The position numbers and the translations under genes are program-made. Source: Nicoliella spurrieriana (lineage in GTDB: Bacteria; Bacillota; Bacilli; Lactobacillales; Lactobacillaceae). From it: 64,000 nucleotides of DNA. Below are positions 44,052 through 53,452 of this stretch, piece by piece (positions within the stretch are counted from its first letter, which is position 1; each line of letters starts with the position of its first letter). The stretch lies in NCBI RefSeq assembly GCF_023380205.1, contig NZ_CP093361.1, forward strand, positions 434,001 through 498,000, given 5' to 3'. The notes below the pieces were generated by a model. The model had not been told where the DNA came from, did no database searches, and was given only the letters and a program-made list of their open reading frames with translations.

Positions 44052-44090
44052 GATTTTAACGGACCATTTGGCGTCCAGTATATTTGAAGG

Positions 44091-45221
44091 CTATGCAATC
44101 ACTTGCTTAATTTGATGGACTGCGCTGGCTAGCGCATCTTCGCTAATCACGAGTGGTGGTAATAATCTTAGTGTATTGCCACGTGCGGAAATAGCTAGGA
44201 ACCCAGCGGATTGGAGTTGGCTAATCACATCCCCCACCTTAAGGGCATCTGCGAGGTGAATCCCGATCATCAATCCCTTGCCAGAAATTGATTTTACATT
44301 TGCCAATGGCTTGATTTCACTCTCCAAGAGGCTGGCTAACTTAGCACCCTTTTCCTGAACAGTCTTTAAAAATTCAGGGGTGAGCTGGTCCAACACGGCT
44401 TCGGCTGAGGCCATGACCACTTTGTTGCCGCCAAACGTGTTCCCGTGTGAACCAGGGGTGAATGCGGCGGCGGTCTTTGACTTAGCAAGCATGGCACCAA
44501 CTGGGAGGCCGTTAGCTAATCCCTTAGCAACCGTGATGATGTCAGGACTTAAGTCAAATTGCTCAAAGGCGAACTTGTAGCCCGTCCGGCCCATTCCGGA
44601 TTGGACTTCATCAATGATCAAAAGTGTGTTGGTGTCATGACACTTAGCTTGAACGGCTTGTAACCAGTCATAGTCACCAACGTTGACGCCCCCTTCACCT
44701 TGAACGACTTCCATGATAACGGCAGCTGTATCATCGTCAATTGCATCTAGTGAAGCATCACTGTTGTAATCAACGAACTTGATATCAGGCACCAATGGAC
44801 TAAAGCCATCCTTAATGTGGGGGTAGCCAGTAACGGAAAGTGATCCGTACGTCCGACCGTGGAAGCCGTTATCGAACGCAACGAGATTGGCCTTGCCAGT
44901 CGCCTTCCGCGCAAGCTTGATGGCTGCTTCATTGGCTTCGGTCCCTGAATTACAGAAGAAGGCGAGGTAGTCCTTTGGACAGAGCTTAGCGGCAACGGTT
45001 TCGGCCTTACTATTTTCGTAGAGGTTAGAAACGTGCCAGATGTGTTGAACTTGATCTGCTACCGCTGCCTTAATTTTGGCATTGCTGTAGCCGAAGTTAC
45101 AGACCCCGATTCCAGCAGCTAGGTCAACGTATTCCTTCCCGTTCTTATCAATTAAATGGTAGTCGTGTCCATCAACTGGTTCGATGGGAAATTGTTCGTA
45201 AGTATGAATTAAATGGGTCAT
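44091..45221 (-). CDS. argD: Acetylornithine aminotransferase
   Basis: A 376-residue class III PLP aminotransferase with FFCNSGTEANEAAIKLARKATGK, FHGRTYGSLSVTG, DEVQSGMGRTGYKFAF and the PLP lysine in ITVAKGLANGLPVGAML. It makes N-acetylornithine from N-acetylglutamate semialdehyde. It is the last gene of argFCJBD, 11 nt after argB. Confidence 0.96.
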   Translation of the reverse strand: MTHLIHTYEQFPIEPVDGHDYHLIDKNGKEYVDLAAGIGVCNFGYSNAKIKAAVADQVQHIWHVSNLYENSKAETVAAKLCPKDYLAFFCNSGTEANEAAIKLARKATGKANLVAFDNGFHGRTYGSLSVTGYPHIKDGFSPLVPDIKFVDYNSDASLDAIDDDTAAVIMEVVQGEGGVNVGDYDWLQAVQAKCHDTNTLLIIDEVQSGMGRTGYKFAFEQFDLSPDIITVAKGLANGLPVGAMLAKSKTAAAFTPGSHGNTFGGNKVVMASAEAVLDQLTPEFLKTVQEKGAKLASLLESEIKPLANVKSISGKGLMIGIHLADALKVGDVISQLQSAGFLAISARGNTLRLLPPLVISEDALASAVHQIKQVIA

Positions 45222-45232
45222 GTTGATTCCTC

Positions 45233-45958
45233 CTAGAGTACGATTGTGGTGCCGACTTTAATAATATCGTTTGTAATGGATACTTCTGGAATGCCGTTAT
45301 CAAGGGCTTGAAAAGCAGCCTTGACCTTAGGCACCATTCCATTGATCAATTTTTCATCTTCAAATAGTTGGTTGGCAGTATCCCGATTGAGTTGGTCTAA
45401 GACCTGGTTATCAAGCATTACACCGGGCACGTCAGTTAATAGGACTAATTGATCAGCATGGACAATACTGGCAATTGCTTCAGCAGCCATGTCAGCATTG
45501 ACGTTTAACTTTTGGCCGTCAGGTCCGGTGGCAATTGATGCACATAAGCCCACGGATTGGCCGGTCATGACGTCGATGTAGTTAGCCTTCACCCGTTTGA
45601 TTTGGCCGACTTCACCGTACTTAGCCTGGTCAACGTAGTCGGCAAATAAGAATGGATAGTCACTAGCGTTCATCATGTGGCTTTGAATACCGTGAGCAGC
45701 GAATTGCTTATGCAACTCTGGTTGGATAATTTGGGTCAACACGTTATCGGTAATTGACATCATTTGCTTATCAGTTACCCGAATTCCGTTGATCTTAGTG
45801 GCTGGCTGGCCCACGAAATTACCACATGCTGAGATTAAGTTACCGCCACCGTGGACGATTAAGATTTGTTCACCTTGGGCTTGTAGTTGTTTGATTGATT
45901 GGAAGAAGGCGGGGGTTAAGTTTTTGACCATGTTACCGCCAATTTTAATTACGATCAT
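45233..45958 (-). CDS. argB: Acetylglutamate kinase
   Basis: A 241-residue amino-acid kinase fold protein, on the short side for ArgB. It begins MIVIKIGGNMV and has LIVHGGGNLIS (phosphate and substrate loop) and NVNADMAAEAIASIVHADQLVLLTDVPGVM. It phosphorylates N-acetylglutamate. It is separated by 5 nt from argJ and by 11 nt from argD. Confidence 0.95.
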   Translation of the reverse strand: MIVIKIGGNMVKNLTPAFFQSIKQLQAQGEQILIVHGGGNLISACGNFVGQPATKINGIRVTDKQMMSITDNVLTQIIQPELHKQFAAHGIQSHMMNASDYPFLFADYVDQAKYGEVGQIKRVKANYIDVMTGQSVGLCASIATGPDGQKLNVNADMAAEAIASIVHADQLVLLTDVPGVMLDNQVLDQLNRDTANQLFEDEKLINGMVPKVKAAFQALDNGIPEVSITNDIIKVGTTIVL

Positions 45959-45963
45959 TTAAA

Positions 45964-47151
45964 TCACTCCTCGTATGCTGCGTTGATTTCAACGTACTTA
46001 TAAGTTAGGTCGCATCCCCATGCCACGCCGCTGTAATCGCCAGCTGCTAAGTCCACGGTGATGTTAATGTTGTCACTTGCTAGTTGTTTTCTTAATGCAT
46101 CCATATCAAAGGTTTGAATCTGACTGTCCTTGATAATGGCCGTATTTTCAATGCTAATTGCAAGGTGGTCGAGGCTAATTTTAGCTTCGGTCTGGCCAAG
46201 CGCCTGGACAATTCGGCCCCAATTAGCGTCTTCACCGAAAATCATTGCCTTGATTAGATTTGAACCTACGATGGCCTTAGCAACGTGGTTGGCATCCACT
46301 TGACTGGCGGCGTGGAACACGTCGGCTTCAATCAACTTGGAGGCCCCTTCACCGTCACTAGCAACCATTTTAGCCAGTCCGGTTAGGACGTGGTCAAAGG
46401 CAGCAACGAATTCAGCAAATTCCGGATGCTGGTTAGTCAACGGGTGGTTGTTTGCATCGCCACTCGCCATTGCGATCACCATGTCATTGGTCGACATGCA
46501 GCCATCCACTGTAATTTGGTTGAACGAATTAACGATCTTAGCACTTAGGATGGCTTGGAGGGTGGCACCATCAATGTTAGCATCCGTTGAGATAAAGCTA
46601 AGCGTGGTCCCCATGTTAGGGTGGATCATCCCCGAGCCCTTAGCAAATCCGGTAACGGTTACCAACTGGCCATCAATTGTCGTTTCAACACAAATCTTTT
46701 TGGATGTCGTATCGGTGGTGATGATGGCTTCGGGGGCTGCGGTGCTGTCCGATAGGCTGAGCTGGTTTAAACCATTTTCGAAGACGTCCATTTCGAGTTG
46801 CTTCCCAATGATACCGGTCGAAGCGACCCCGATTAAATTAGGATCGATGCCCAGTTTTTGCCCCACCATTTCGGTTTCACGATGGACGTTTTGAATTCCC
46901 TCGTCACCAGTAAATGAATTTGCATTGCCGCTGTTGACCACAACTGCTTGGAGCTGGTGGGTTTGATCAATGGTGTGCTTAGTCACTTGGACTGGGGCAG
47001 CTTGAAACTGGTTTTTAGTGTAGACCCCAGCAGCAGCGCAGGGGTGGTTAGCCGCTAGCCAACACATGTCTAATTGACCGGATGACTTGAAGCCAGCGTG
47101 GACGGCGCCGGATTGAAAGCCCTTGGGCCATTTAAAATCAATGATATTCAT
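45964..47151 (-). CDS. argJ: Bifunctional ornithine acetyltransferase / N-acetylglutamate synthase
   Basis: A 395-residue self-cleaving enzyme. The cleavage region is FAKGSGMIHPNMGTTLSFI, where cleavage before the first Thr after Gly gives the alpha and beta chains. Family segments NSGNANSFTGDEG and ATTDTTSK are present. It recycles the acetyl group from acetylornithine to glutamate, which explains why no argA or argE is needed here. It is the third gene of the operon. Confidence 0.95.
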   Translation of the reverse strand: MNIIDFKWPKGFQSGAVHAGFKSSGQLDMCWLAANHPCAAAGVYTKNQFQAAPVQVTKHTIDQTHQLQAVVVNSGNANSFTGDEGIQNVHRETEMVGQKLGIDPNLIGVASTGIIGKQLEMDVFENGLNQLSLSDSTAAPEAIITTDTTSKKICVETTIDGQLVTVTGFAKGSGMIHPNMGTTLSFISTDANIDGATLQAILSAKIVNSFNQITVDGCMSTNDMVIAMASGDANNHPLTNQHPEFAEFVAAFDHVLTGLAKMVASDGEGASKLIEADVFHAASQVDANHVAKAIVGSNLIKAMIFGEDANWGRIVQALGQTEAKISLDHLAISIENTAIIKDSQIQTFDMDALRKQLASDNINITVDLAAGDYSGVAWGCDLTYKYVEINAAYEE

Positions 47152-47162
47152 GGTAAATCCTC

Positions 47163-48191
47163 CTATGGTAAGACCGGGGTTAATTTCAATCCGTAGTCGG
47201 CATCGTATGCAAAGAGCAGGTTGAAGTTTTGAATTGCTTGTCCGGCAGCGCCCTTGATCATATTATCAATGACACTATCGACTAATAGATACTTAGTGAC
47301 GGGGTTATAACTGAGGCCGATGTGGCATTCGTTAGTCCCAACCACTTCCTTGACCGTTGGTAATGAATCGTCAGCCACCTTTACGAATGGGTGGTCCTTG
47401 TATACCTTTGCGAATTGGTCCTTAAGCATCGCTTCGGTAACGCCATCCTTGACCTTAACATAAATCGAACTCATGATGCCGCGGTTAAACGGAACTAAGG
47501 TGGTCATAAACTGGATGTGGTCGACTTTAGGGTTCCATTGTTTTAGCATCGCCATGATTTCTGGGATGTGCTTATGCTCGTTTGGCTTGTAAATTTGGAG
47601 GTTGTCGTTTGCCTGAACGAAGTGACTGGAATCACTTAGCTTTTTCCCGGCACCGGATAGTCCCGACTTAGCATCAATGACGATGTTATCCAAATCGATG
47701 GAATCATTCATCATCAATGGGGCGAGGCCTAATAAAACGGAAGTGGCGTAACAACCCGGGTTGGCGACGTAGTTTTTACCAGGGTTAGTGGTTAAATCAG
47801 CTAATCCATAGTAAGCTTGCTCTAATTCAGCCTGTGGAGCAGTGGGTTGGTGGTACCATTTTTCGTATTCTTTCGGATCCTTTAATCGAAAATCACCAGA
47901 CAGGTCGATCACGGGGAAGTCAGCATCGATGAACGGCTTTGCGAGCTTGCTCGTCACCCCAGCGGGGGTTGCGAAGAATACGGCATCATTTTCATCGATG
48001 ATGGTCTGACTATCGTATGGCTTAACGGCCTTTGAGTAGTATGTGTATTGAGGAGCCAGGGTCTTCAACGGCACGGCTTCCTTAATATCGTGTTGGTAGA
48101 TGTTGATTTTAATAATTCCGGGATGCTTTTGTAAGAGTCCGAAAAGGACCATGCCGGCGTAACCGGTGATTCCAATAATTGCAACGTTCAT
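47163..48191 (-). CDS. argC: N-acetyl-gamma-glutamyl-phosphate reductase
   Basis: A 342-residue NADP reductase with Rossmann GITGYAGMVLF at the N-terminus, the catalytic Cys in VANPGCYATSVLLGL, and HKHIPEI and PFNRGIMSSIYV later. It reduces acetylglutamyl phosphate to the semialdehyde. It is the second gene of the operon, 18 nt after argF. Confidence 0.95.
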   Translation of the reverse strand: MNVAIIGITGYAGMVLFGLLQKHPGIIKINIYQHDIKEAVPLKTLAPQYTYYSKAVKPYDSQTIIDENDAVFFATPAGVTSKLAKPFIDADFPVIDLSGDFRLKDPKEYEKWYHQPTAPQAELEQAYYGLADLTTNPGKNYVANPGCYATSVLLGLAPLMMNDSIDLDNIVIDAKSGLSGAGKKLSDSSHFVQANDNLQIYKPNEHKHIPEIMAMLKQWNPKVDHIQFMTTLVPFNRGIMSSIYVKVKDGVTEAMLKDQFAKVYKDHPFVKVADDSLPTVKEVVGTNECHIGLSYNPVTKYLLVDSVIDNMIKGAAGQAIQNFNLLFAYDADYGLKLTPVLP

Positions 48192-48209
48192 GTTAAAACG
48201 ACCTTTCGA

Positions 48210-49247
48210 TTAAAGATGGGGAATGTACATATTACCTAATGTAGCGGCGATCATTGCTTTGATGCCGTGTTTTCTATTTTCAGCTTCGTCAAATTGGCGG
48301 GCGTACTTACTGTTGAACACTTCGTCGGTAATTTCTAGTTCACTGAGGTGGTATTTTGCATACACTTCTTGGCCCACTTCGGTGTTTAAATCGTGGTAGG
48401 CTGGTAGACAGTGCATTACGATTAGCTTGCCGTCGAGGTTACCAGTCATTTCAAGGGCTTTCATGTTCACTTGGTATGGCGTCAATAGGTCGATTCGTTC
48501 CTGCCAGTTATCCTCACCCATTGAGACCCACACGTCAGTGGTAACCACGTTTGCGCCTTTTAGACCGCTTGCTAAGTCGGCAGTGATTTCAATCTTAGCG
48601 CCACTTTGCTTAGCGTAGTCCTTTGCGATGTTTACAACATCATCAGCTGGATCTAATTCGTCCGGACTAACGATGGCAACGTCGATGCCGACCATTGCAC
48701 AACCAACTAGTAGGCTGTGGGCCACGTTGTTACGTCCGTCACCCAGGTAGGCAATCTTGACACCATCGAAGGAACCAAAGTTTTCCTTAATTGTGATTAG
48801 ATCAGGAATCGTTTGGGTCGGGTGCCATTCATCGGTTAAGCCGTTCCAAACTGGCACGCCGGAGTACTTAGCCAACGTTTCAACGTCTGATTGCTTGTAA
48901 CCACGGAATTCGATTCCGTCATACATACTACCCAAGACCTTGGCGGTGTCTGCGACTGATTCCTTGTGGGAAAGGTGAATATCATTCTTACCCAAGAAGA
49001 CGGGATTGGCACCCAGTTCGAAGGCAGCGGTCGTAAATGCTGATCGAGTTCTGGTTGAATTTTTTTCAAAAATTAATGCGAGGTTTTTGCCCGCTAAGTA
49101 TTTAGTGTAGTTATTTTGCTTGGCTTCTGCCTTTAAGTGTAGGCCGAAGTCAACTAAGTATTTCATTTCATTTGGGGTTAGATCGGTTTCAGCAAGGATG
49201 CTCTTGCCGTGGAATTGATTTGAGAAGAAGTTAAATTGACTTTGCAT
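48210..49247 (-). CDS. argF: Ornithine carbamoyltransferase
   Basis: A 345-residue carbamoyltransferase with the carbamoyl-phosphate loop NSTRTRSAF and the ornithine-binding MHCLPAYHD. It is the first gene of argFCJBD, with a GGAGG ribosome binding site and a 25-bp palindrome directly upstream. No arcA, arcC or antiporter gene is nearby, so the role is arginine synthesis, not the arginine deiminase pathway. argG and argH are not in the window. Confidence 0.96.
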   Translation of the reverse strand: MQSQFNFFSNQFHGKSILAETDLTPNEMKYLVDFGLHLKAEAKQNNYTKYLAGKNLALIFEKNSTRTRSAFTTAAFELGANPVFLGKNDIHLSHKESVADTAKVLGSMYDGIEFRGYKQSDVETLAKYSGVPVWNGLTDEWHPTQTIPDLITIKENFGSFDGVKIAYLGDGRNNVAHSLLVGCAMVGIDVAIVSPDELDPADDVVNIAKDYAKQSGAKIEITADLASGLKGANVVTTDVWVSMGEDNWQERIDLLTPYQVNMKALEMTGNLDGKLIVMHCLPAYHDLNTEVGQEVYAKYHLSELEITDEVFNSKYARQFDEAENRKHGIKAMIAATLGNMYIPHL

Positions 49248-49265
49248 ATTGGTTCCTCCAATTAA

Positions 49266-49315
49266 TTATATTCAATTAATTTGAATATAATGTTCTTTAC
49301 GTGAATTTATATTCA
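49266..49315 (-). promoter_or_regulatory. ArgR operator region of the arg operon
   Basis: A perfect 25-bp palindrome (arms TTATATTCAA/TTGAATATAA, 5-nt centre) spans 49266-49290, and an ARG-box core TGAATTTATATTCA lies at 49302-49315. On the minus strand a promoter-like TTGAAT, 17 nt, TAGTATAAT lies just beyond, so both sites fall at or downstream of the start of transcription. This suits repression by an ArgR hexamer. Confidence 0.8.
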
Positions 49316-49511
49316 TTATACTAACACCATTTTGGTTTTTATTCAACTGATTTTTGCATTTTTATTCGATTAATTTTAAAAATATGTATATATATGCTGA
49401 TTATGCATGAATATTTGGCTAAATATTAATGAAAATTGAATAATCAGTTAAATAGGCAAATTAATTGCCGCTGACTTAAAATAAGCGTAATGTATTTTTG
49501 AGGTGAAGAAC

Positions 49512-50475
49512 ATGAATATTTTAGTCGCAATTGCAAACGATAATTTTAACCCAGCGCAATTAAAGCAGGCGTTCAATGCGAACCCGGCATTAAAAAACGA
49601 TCACGTTTACTATGATTTTGAACATCCCGATTTTGATCCTGATCAAATTGACGTCATGATTGGCTATAATCAAAAATTATTGAATCAAATGCTCGATAGT
49701 GATTCGGCCCGTTTAAAATGGGTGCAGGCGCTATCAGCGGGGGTTGATTACTATCCACTAGCTAAATTGCAATCTAAGCACGTGATTTTAACGACTGTAA
49801 ATGGAATCCATGCCGAACCGATTGCTGAATCAGCAGTGGGAATGATCTTAGGACAGTACCGCTTCCTAGTTGAATCGGCCCGTAAGCAGGGGTGGGTAAA
49901 ACCCACGCACGATTTAAAGATGATTAAGGATAAGCATGCGGTAATCTTTGGCACTGGGCATATCGGTCGCCGGATTGCCGAACTGCTCACTGCATTTGGC
50001 GCTAAAGTGGTGGGGGTTAACCACAGTGGGGCATCCCGCCACTGGCTTTACTGAAACGGTTAGCACCAATGATTTGGCTGATGCGCGGATTACCAATGCT
50101 GAAATCGTGGTCAACGCATTGCCACTAACTGCTGCAACCCGTGGAATGTACAACCAAGCCTTCTTTGACCGGTTGACCCACCAACCAATCTTTATCACGA
50201 TTGGCCGGGGACCTAGCACCAATACCGATGACCTATTAGCAGCGATTGATAATGGCAAACTAGGTGCTGCGGGCTTAGACGTTACTGATCCGGAACCGCT
50301 GCCAGCAGACCATCCGCTATGGCAGCGCGAGAACGTCTTGATTACTTCACACATTTCAGGGATTCATGCCGAATACCTGGATGAATCAATCGCCATTTTT
50401 AATCAGAACCTGAGTCAATTTAATGTGAATGGTCAAGTGGCGATTAACCAAGTTGATTTTAAGAAGGGCTATTAA
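49512..50475 (+). pseudogene. D-2-hydroxyacid dehydrogenase, frameshifted
   Basis: A D-isomer-specific 2-hydroxyacid dehydrogenase split over two frames. The first part (from ATG 49512) has VNGIHAEPIAES and the NAD motif GTGHIGRRIAE. At the GGGG run 50028-50031, one extra G shifts the frame to an early stop at 50054. In the other frame the protein continues through the Arg of NALPLTAATRGMYN, ITIGRGPSTNT, GLDVTDPEPLP and the catalytic His of SHISG, to 50475. Deleting one G restores ~320 continuous residues. This is a pseudogene, a sequencing error or slippage. Confidence 0.85.
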
Positions 50476-50581
50476 TTGAAATAATGGTCAGAAATTGGCG
50501 CTAAATCAAGATTTTAAAGCCCTTTTGGCCAACTAAAATGCTGGTAATTATGATTCAATTAAAAAATTATTAGAAAAAGTG

Positions 50582-50610
50582 TTGACATTTATAATCAAAC
50601 TTCGTAGAAT
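50582..50610 (+). promoter_or_regulatory. Promoter of the T-box leader
   Basis: TTGACA, 17-nt spacer, TAGAAT. A leader of ~315 nt follows before the MetE-like gene. Confidence 0.8.
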
Positions 50611-50616
50611 GTAATC

Positions 50617-50893
50617 AATCAATTAAAACGAATTCAAATAAACAAGATGATCAGGAGAGTACCGCTTAAAGATGGTTCAGAAAGTCTACGTTTGCTGTGA
50701 GTAGACCGATTCGATAACCGGGAAGATGGCCTGTAATTTGGCGGCGTCGATATTTAAACGCCGATGGGGTGGCAACCATTATTCACTGCACACGTTGTTT
50801 GACGTTAGTGAGGGAGATTGTGTAAACAATGTCCGAATTAGAATGGTACCGCGGGAATCCGCTTCTAGTATTGCACTAGGAGCGGATTTTTTT
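50617..50893 (+). ncRNA. T-box riboswitch (probably methionine)
   Basis: The T-box sequence GAATGGTACCGCGG (50841-50854) lies just before a terminator (AATCCGCTtCTAGT...ACTAGgAGCGGATTTTTTT). Upstream are a structured stem I region with AG-rich bulges (AGGAGAGTACC, AGAAAGTC) and several GATGG segments. The leader senses an uncharged tRNA. Methionine is inferred from the downstream gene. I could not fix the specifier codon by eye. Confidence 0.88.
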
Positions 50894-50930
50894 ATTTGAA
50901 TTGATTTATTACCGAAGGGGAGTTATTAAA

Positions 50931-52076
50931 ATGCCAGAATTTAACGGACAACCATTACACTACGATATTGTTGGAAGTTTCTTAAGACCCAAAGAACTAA
51001 AGGATGCTAGAAAAGATTTTGAACACCATGCGATTGATCACGATCAATTAACTAAGGTTGAAAATGATGAAATCACCAAGTTAGTGGCCAAGGAAAAAGA
51101 AGTCGGCCTAAAGATTGTGACCGATGGTGAATTCCGGCGTAGTTACTGGCACCTAGATACGTTCTGGGGCTTTGATGGCATTAAGCACACTAAACAGGAA
51201 CACGGCTACTTTTTCCATAACCTGGAAACTAGAAATGATTCTGCTCAAGTAGAAGGCAAGATTAAGTTCAATTCGAACCATCCTGACTTATCGGCATACA
51301 AGTTCCTATACAACTTAACTAAGGATGACGATTCTATCGTTGCTCGACAAAGTATTCCATCACCAGCACAGCTATATACCGAGTTAGTTCGTGATCCTAC
51401 GAACATTGCTGCTTTAGAAAAATTCTATGGTAAAGATACTGATGCATTGGTTCATGATATTGGGAAAGCCTACCATGATTTAATTTTGGCTCTTTATGAG
51501 GTTGGTTGTCGTGACGTAAAACTTGATGATTGTACGTGGGGGGTTCTATCAGATAAGAAACTTTGGAATGTCTTTGCTGAAAATGGTCAGAGTGTAGATG
51601 ACTTAAAGCAGCTTTACCTACGTTTCAATAATGAAGCAATTAAGGATCTTCCAGATGACCTCCGCATCAGCACCCACGTTTGCCGCGGCAACTACGCATC
51701 GACTTGGGCAGCAAGTGGTGGCTACCAACCAGTTGCCCACACGTTATTCGCTGAGGAAAATGTTGATGCTTACTACCTTGAATTTGATGATGATCGTTCA
51801 GGAGATTTCGCACCACTAAATGAAGTTACCCCTGGTAAGGAAGTCGTATTAGGGTTAGTAACTAGTAAGCAACCGGAACTTGAAAATCCAGAGAATTTGG
51901 TAAAACGGATTCATGAAGCTGCTGAGTTTGTTCCATTGGATAAGTTATCCTTGAGTACCCAATGTGGTTTTGCCTCAACTGAAGAGGGGAATCACCTGAC
52001 TGAAAAGCAACAATGGAAGAAAATTAAGTTGGTCATTGATACTGCAAATGAAGTTTGGCAAACAGTAGAAAACTAA
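50931..52076 (+). CDS. MetE-like cobalamin-independent methyltransferase (YxjG/YxjH type)
   Basis: A 381-residue protein of the MetE C-terminal barrel family without the N-terminal half. The start is the ATG at 50931 (AAGGGGAG ribosome binding site); the longer frame begins within the leader. Visible features are YDIVGSFLRP, VTDGEFRRSYW, CRDVKLDDCTW (barrel strand), STHVCRGNY (zinc-site His/Cys) and STQCGFAST (zinc-site Cys). It probably methylates homocysteine to methionine from a methyl donor other than full methyltetrahydrofolate polyglutamate. luxS follows, so homocysteine from LuxS could feed this enzyme. Confidence 0.92.
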   Translation: MPEFNGQPLHYDIVGSFLRPKELKDARKDFEHHAIDHDQLTKVENDEITKLVAKEKEVGLKIVTDGEFRRSYWHLDTFWGFDGIKHTKQEHGYFFHNLETRNDSAQVEGKIKFNSNHPDLSAYKFLYNLTKDDDSIVARQSIPSPAQLYTELVRDPTNIAALEKFYGKDTDALVHDIGKAYHDLILALYEVGCRDVKLDDCTWGVLSDKKLWNVFAENGQSVDDLKQLYLRFNNEAIKDLPDDLRISTHVCRGNYASTWAASGGYQPVAHTLFAEENVDAYYLEFDDDRSGDFAPLNEVTPGKEVVLGLVTSKQPELENPENLVKRIHEAAEFVPLDKLSLSTQCGFASTEEGNHLTEKQQWKKIKLVIDTANEVWQTVEN

Positions 52077-52126
52077 TATATATAATGAAGGAATTTAAAT
52101 TTTAAAATAGAAGGGTTGATTCATTT

Positions 52127-52600
52127 ATGGCTAAAGTAGAAAGTTTCACACTAGATCACACTAAGGTTCACGCTCCATACGTTCGTTTAATTACTGAAGA
52201 ACAGGGCGCACATGGGGATGTCATCTCTAACTACGATTTAAGATTGGTGCAACCCAACGAAGAAGCAATTCCTACTGCGGGGTTACACACGATTGAACAT
52301 TTACTGGCTGGATTGCTACGCGACCGCTTAACTGGCGTAATCGATTGTTCACCATTTGGTTGTCGGACCGGGTTCCATTTGATTACCTGGGGTTCGCATT
52401 CAACTGAAGACGTTGCAAAGGCATTGAAGAGCTCACTTGAAGCAATTGCTAACGACATTGAATGGAAGGACGTACAGGGAACCACTGCAGAAAGCTGTGG
52501 GAACTGGCGTGACCACTCATTATTCTCAGCGAAAGCATGGGCTAATACGATCTTAGACCAAAAGATTAGTACCGACCCATACGTTCGCCAAACGATTTAG
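52127..52600 (+). CDS. luxS: S-ribosylhomocysteine lyase LuxS
   Basis: A 157-residue protein of family length with metal ligands H54 and H58 (HTIEH) and C124 (AESCGNW), and catalytic C79 (SPFGCRTGF). It splits S-ribosylhomocysteine to homocysteine and the AI-2 precursor DPD. It lies 50 nt after the MetE-like gene, under the same T-box unless a promoter lies between them, which makes a homocysteine-to-methionine recycling unit. Confidence 0.97.
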   Translation: MAKVESFTLDHTKVHAPYVRLITEEQGAHGDVISNYDLRLVQPNEEAIPTAGLHTIEHLLAGLLRDRLTGVIDCSPFGCRTGFHLITWGSHSTEDVAKALKSSLEAIANDIEWKDVQGTTAESCGNWRDHSLFSAKAWANTILDQKISTDPYVRQTI

Positions 52601-52630
52601 GGCAAATTCATTTAACCGGGAGGGATGGAT

Positions 52631-52729
52631 ATGGCATTTTTTGATAACTACATTGTGCGTGCAGTCTTACTAGTTGGTTTTTGGGTGGCATATCTAGCCC
52701 TGGTCAGGTTTGTGTTTAGAAAAAAATAA
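52631..52729 (+). CDS. 32-residue single-helix membrane peptide
   Basis: ATG at 52631 after CGGGAGGGATGG, ending in TAA inside the terminator. The peptide is MAFFDNYIVRAVLLVG, a Trp/Ala/Leu helix and a basic FRKK tail, a short single-pass membrane protein with positive-inside orientation. It lies 30 nt after luxS. It is probably translated. The function is unknown. Confidence 0.6.
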   Translation: MAFFDNYIVRAVLLVGFWVAYLALVRFVFRKK

Positions 52730-52772
52730 TAATAGCGGGGTTACTCAATTGAGGAATCCCGCTATTATTTTT
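52727..52772. terminator. Bidirectional terminator
   Basis: AATAATAGCGGG...CCCGCTATTATTTTT between the convergent small peptide and TetR genes. Confidence 0.9.
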
Positions 52773-53316
52773 GGCTGAACGAATCCAGAATATGATTTAA
52801 TTCATTAATGACTGCTAATTGATGTGTAACTGAAAAACGAGCTGGATTTTGAACGTAGTATTTAATGGTAATTAATACGATTCCAGCAATGATTTCAATT
52901 ACCAATGGATCATTAGAAACATGGTGATTACTTAATTGTTCTGTAATTAACGTTTTCATCTCCACGTTAATATCAACGTTTGTGGTGTGAATCATTTGTA
53001 ATGCAACCAAAGATTGCCGCAACGATTGGTTGTTCAGCATAAAATTCACGGTAGCAACCAAGTTCATAGTTCCTGATTGCTCGCCATTATTAGCAAAGTG
53101 GCTTTTAATTATTTCGGTATACTGGTTCAAAAAATTATTTTCCACGTGTTTAGCGAGGTCGTATTTATCTTGAAAATGATCATAAAACGTCTTAGGATTA
53201 ATTTCAGCTTGTTTAGCGATTTGAATAACACTAACCTTCTGAAATCCCCTATCAATTACTAATGCGATAAAACTATTTTCAATTTCACGGATGGTTCTTT
53301 TTACCCTTAAGTCCAT
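52765..53316 (-). CDS. TetR-family regulator
   Basis: A 183-residue TetR-type protein. The helix-turn-helix is KVSVIQIAKQAEINPKTFYDHFQDKYDLAKHV (~24-55). The C-terminal half is helical, with no recognised ligand. It is divergent from the gene at 53453, and a 16-bp palindrome lies between them, the likely operator. Confidence 0.88.
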   Translation of the reverse strand: MDLRVKRTIREIENSFIALVIDRGFQKVSVIQIAKQAEINPKTFYDHFQDKYDLAKHVENNFLNQYTEIIKSHFANNGEQSGTMNLVATVNFMLNNQSLRQSLVALQMIHTTNVDINVEMKTLITEQLSNHHVSNDPLVIEIIAGIVLITIKYYVQNPARFSVTHQLAVINELNHILDSFSQK

Positions 53317-53353
53317 TAGGTGCCCCTTAATTATGTAATAGATGCTTTCATTA

Positions 53354-53369
53354 TATTACTTAAGTAATA
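53354..53369. promoter_or_regulatory. Candidate TetR operator
   Basis: The perfect 16-bp palindrome TATTACTTAAGTAATA lies midway between the divergent tetR gene and the gene at 53453. Confidence 0.75.
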
Positions 53370-53452
53370 ACTTCGCCAAGTTTAACCATTGTTGATGGGA
53401 TTAAATTTCATTATGATTAAATCATCAATTAATTAGTAGGGAGAAATTATTC

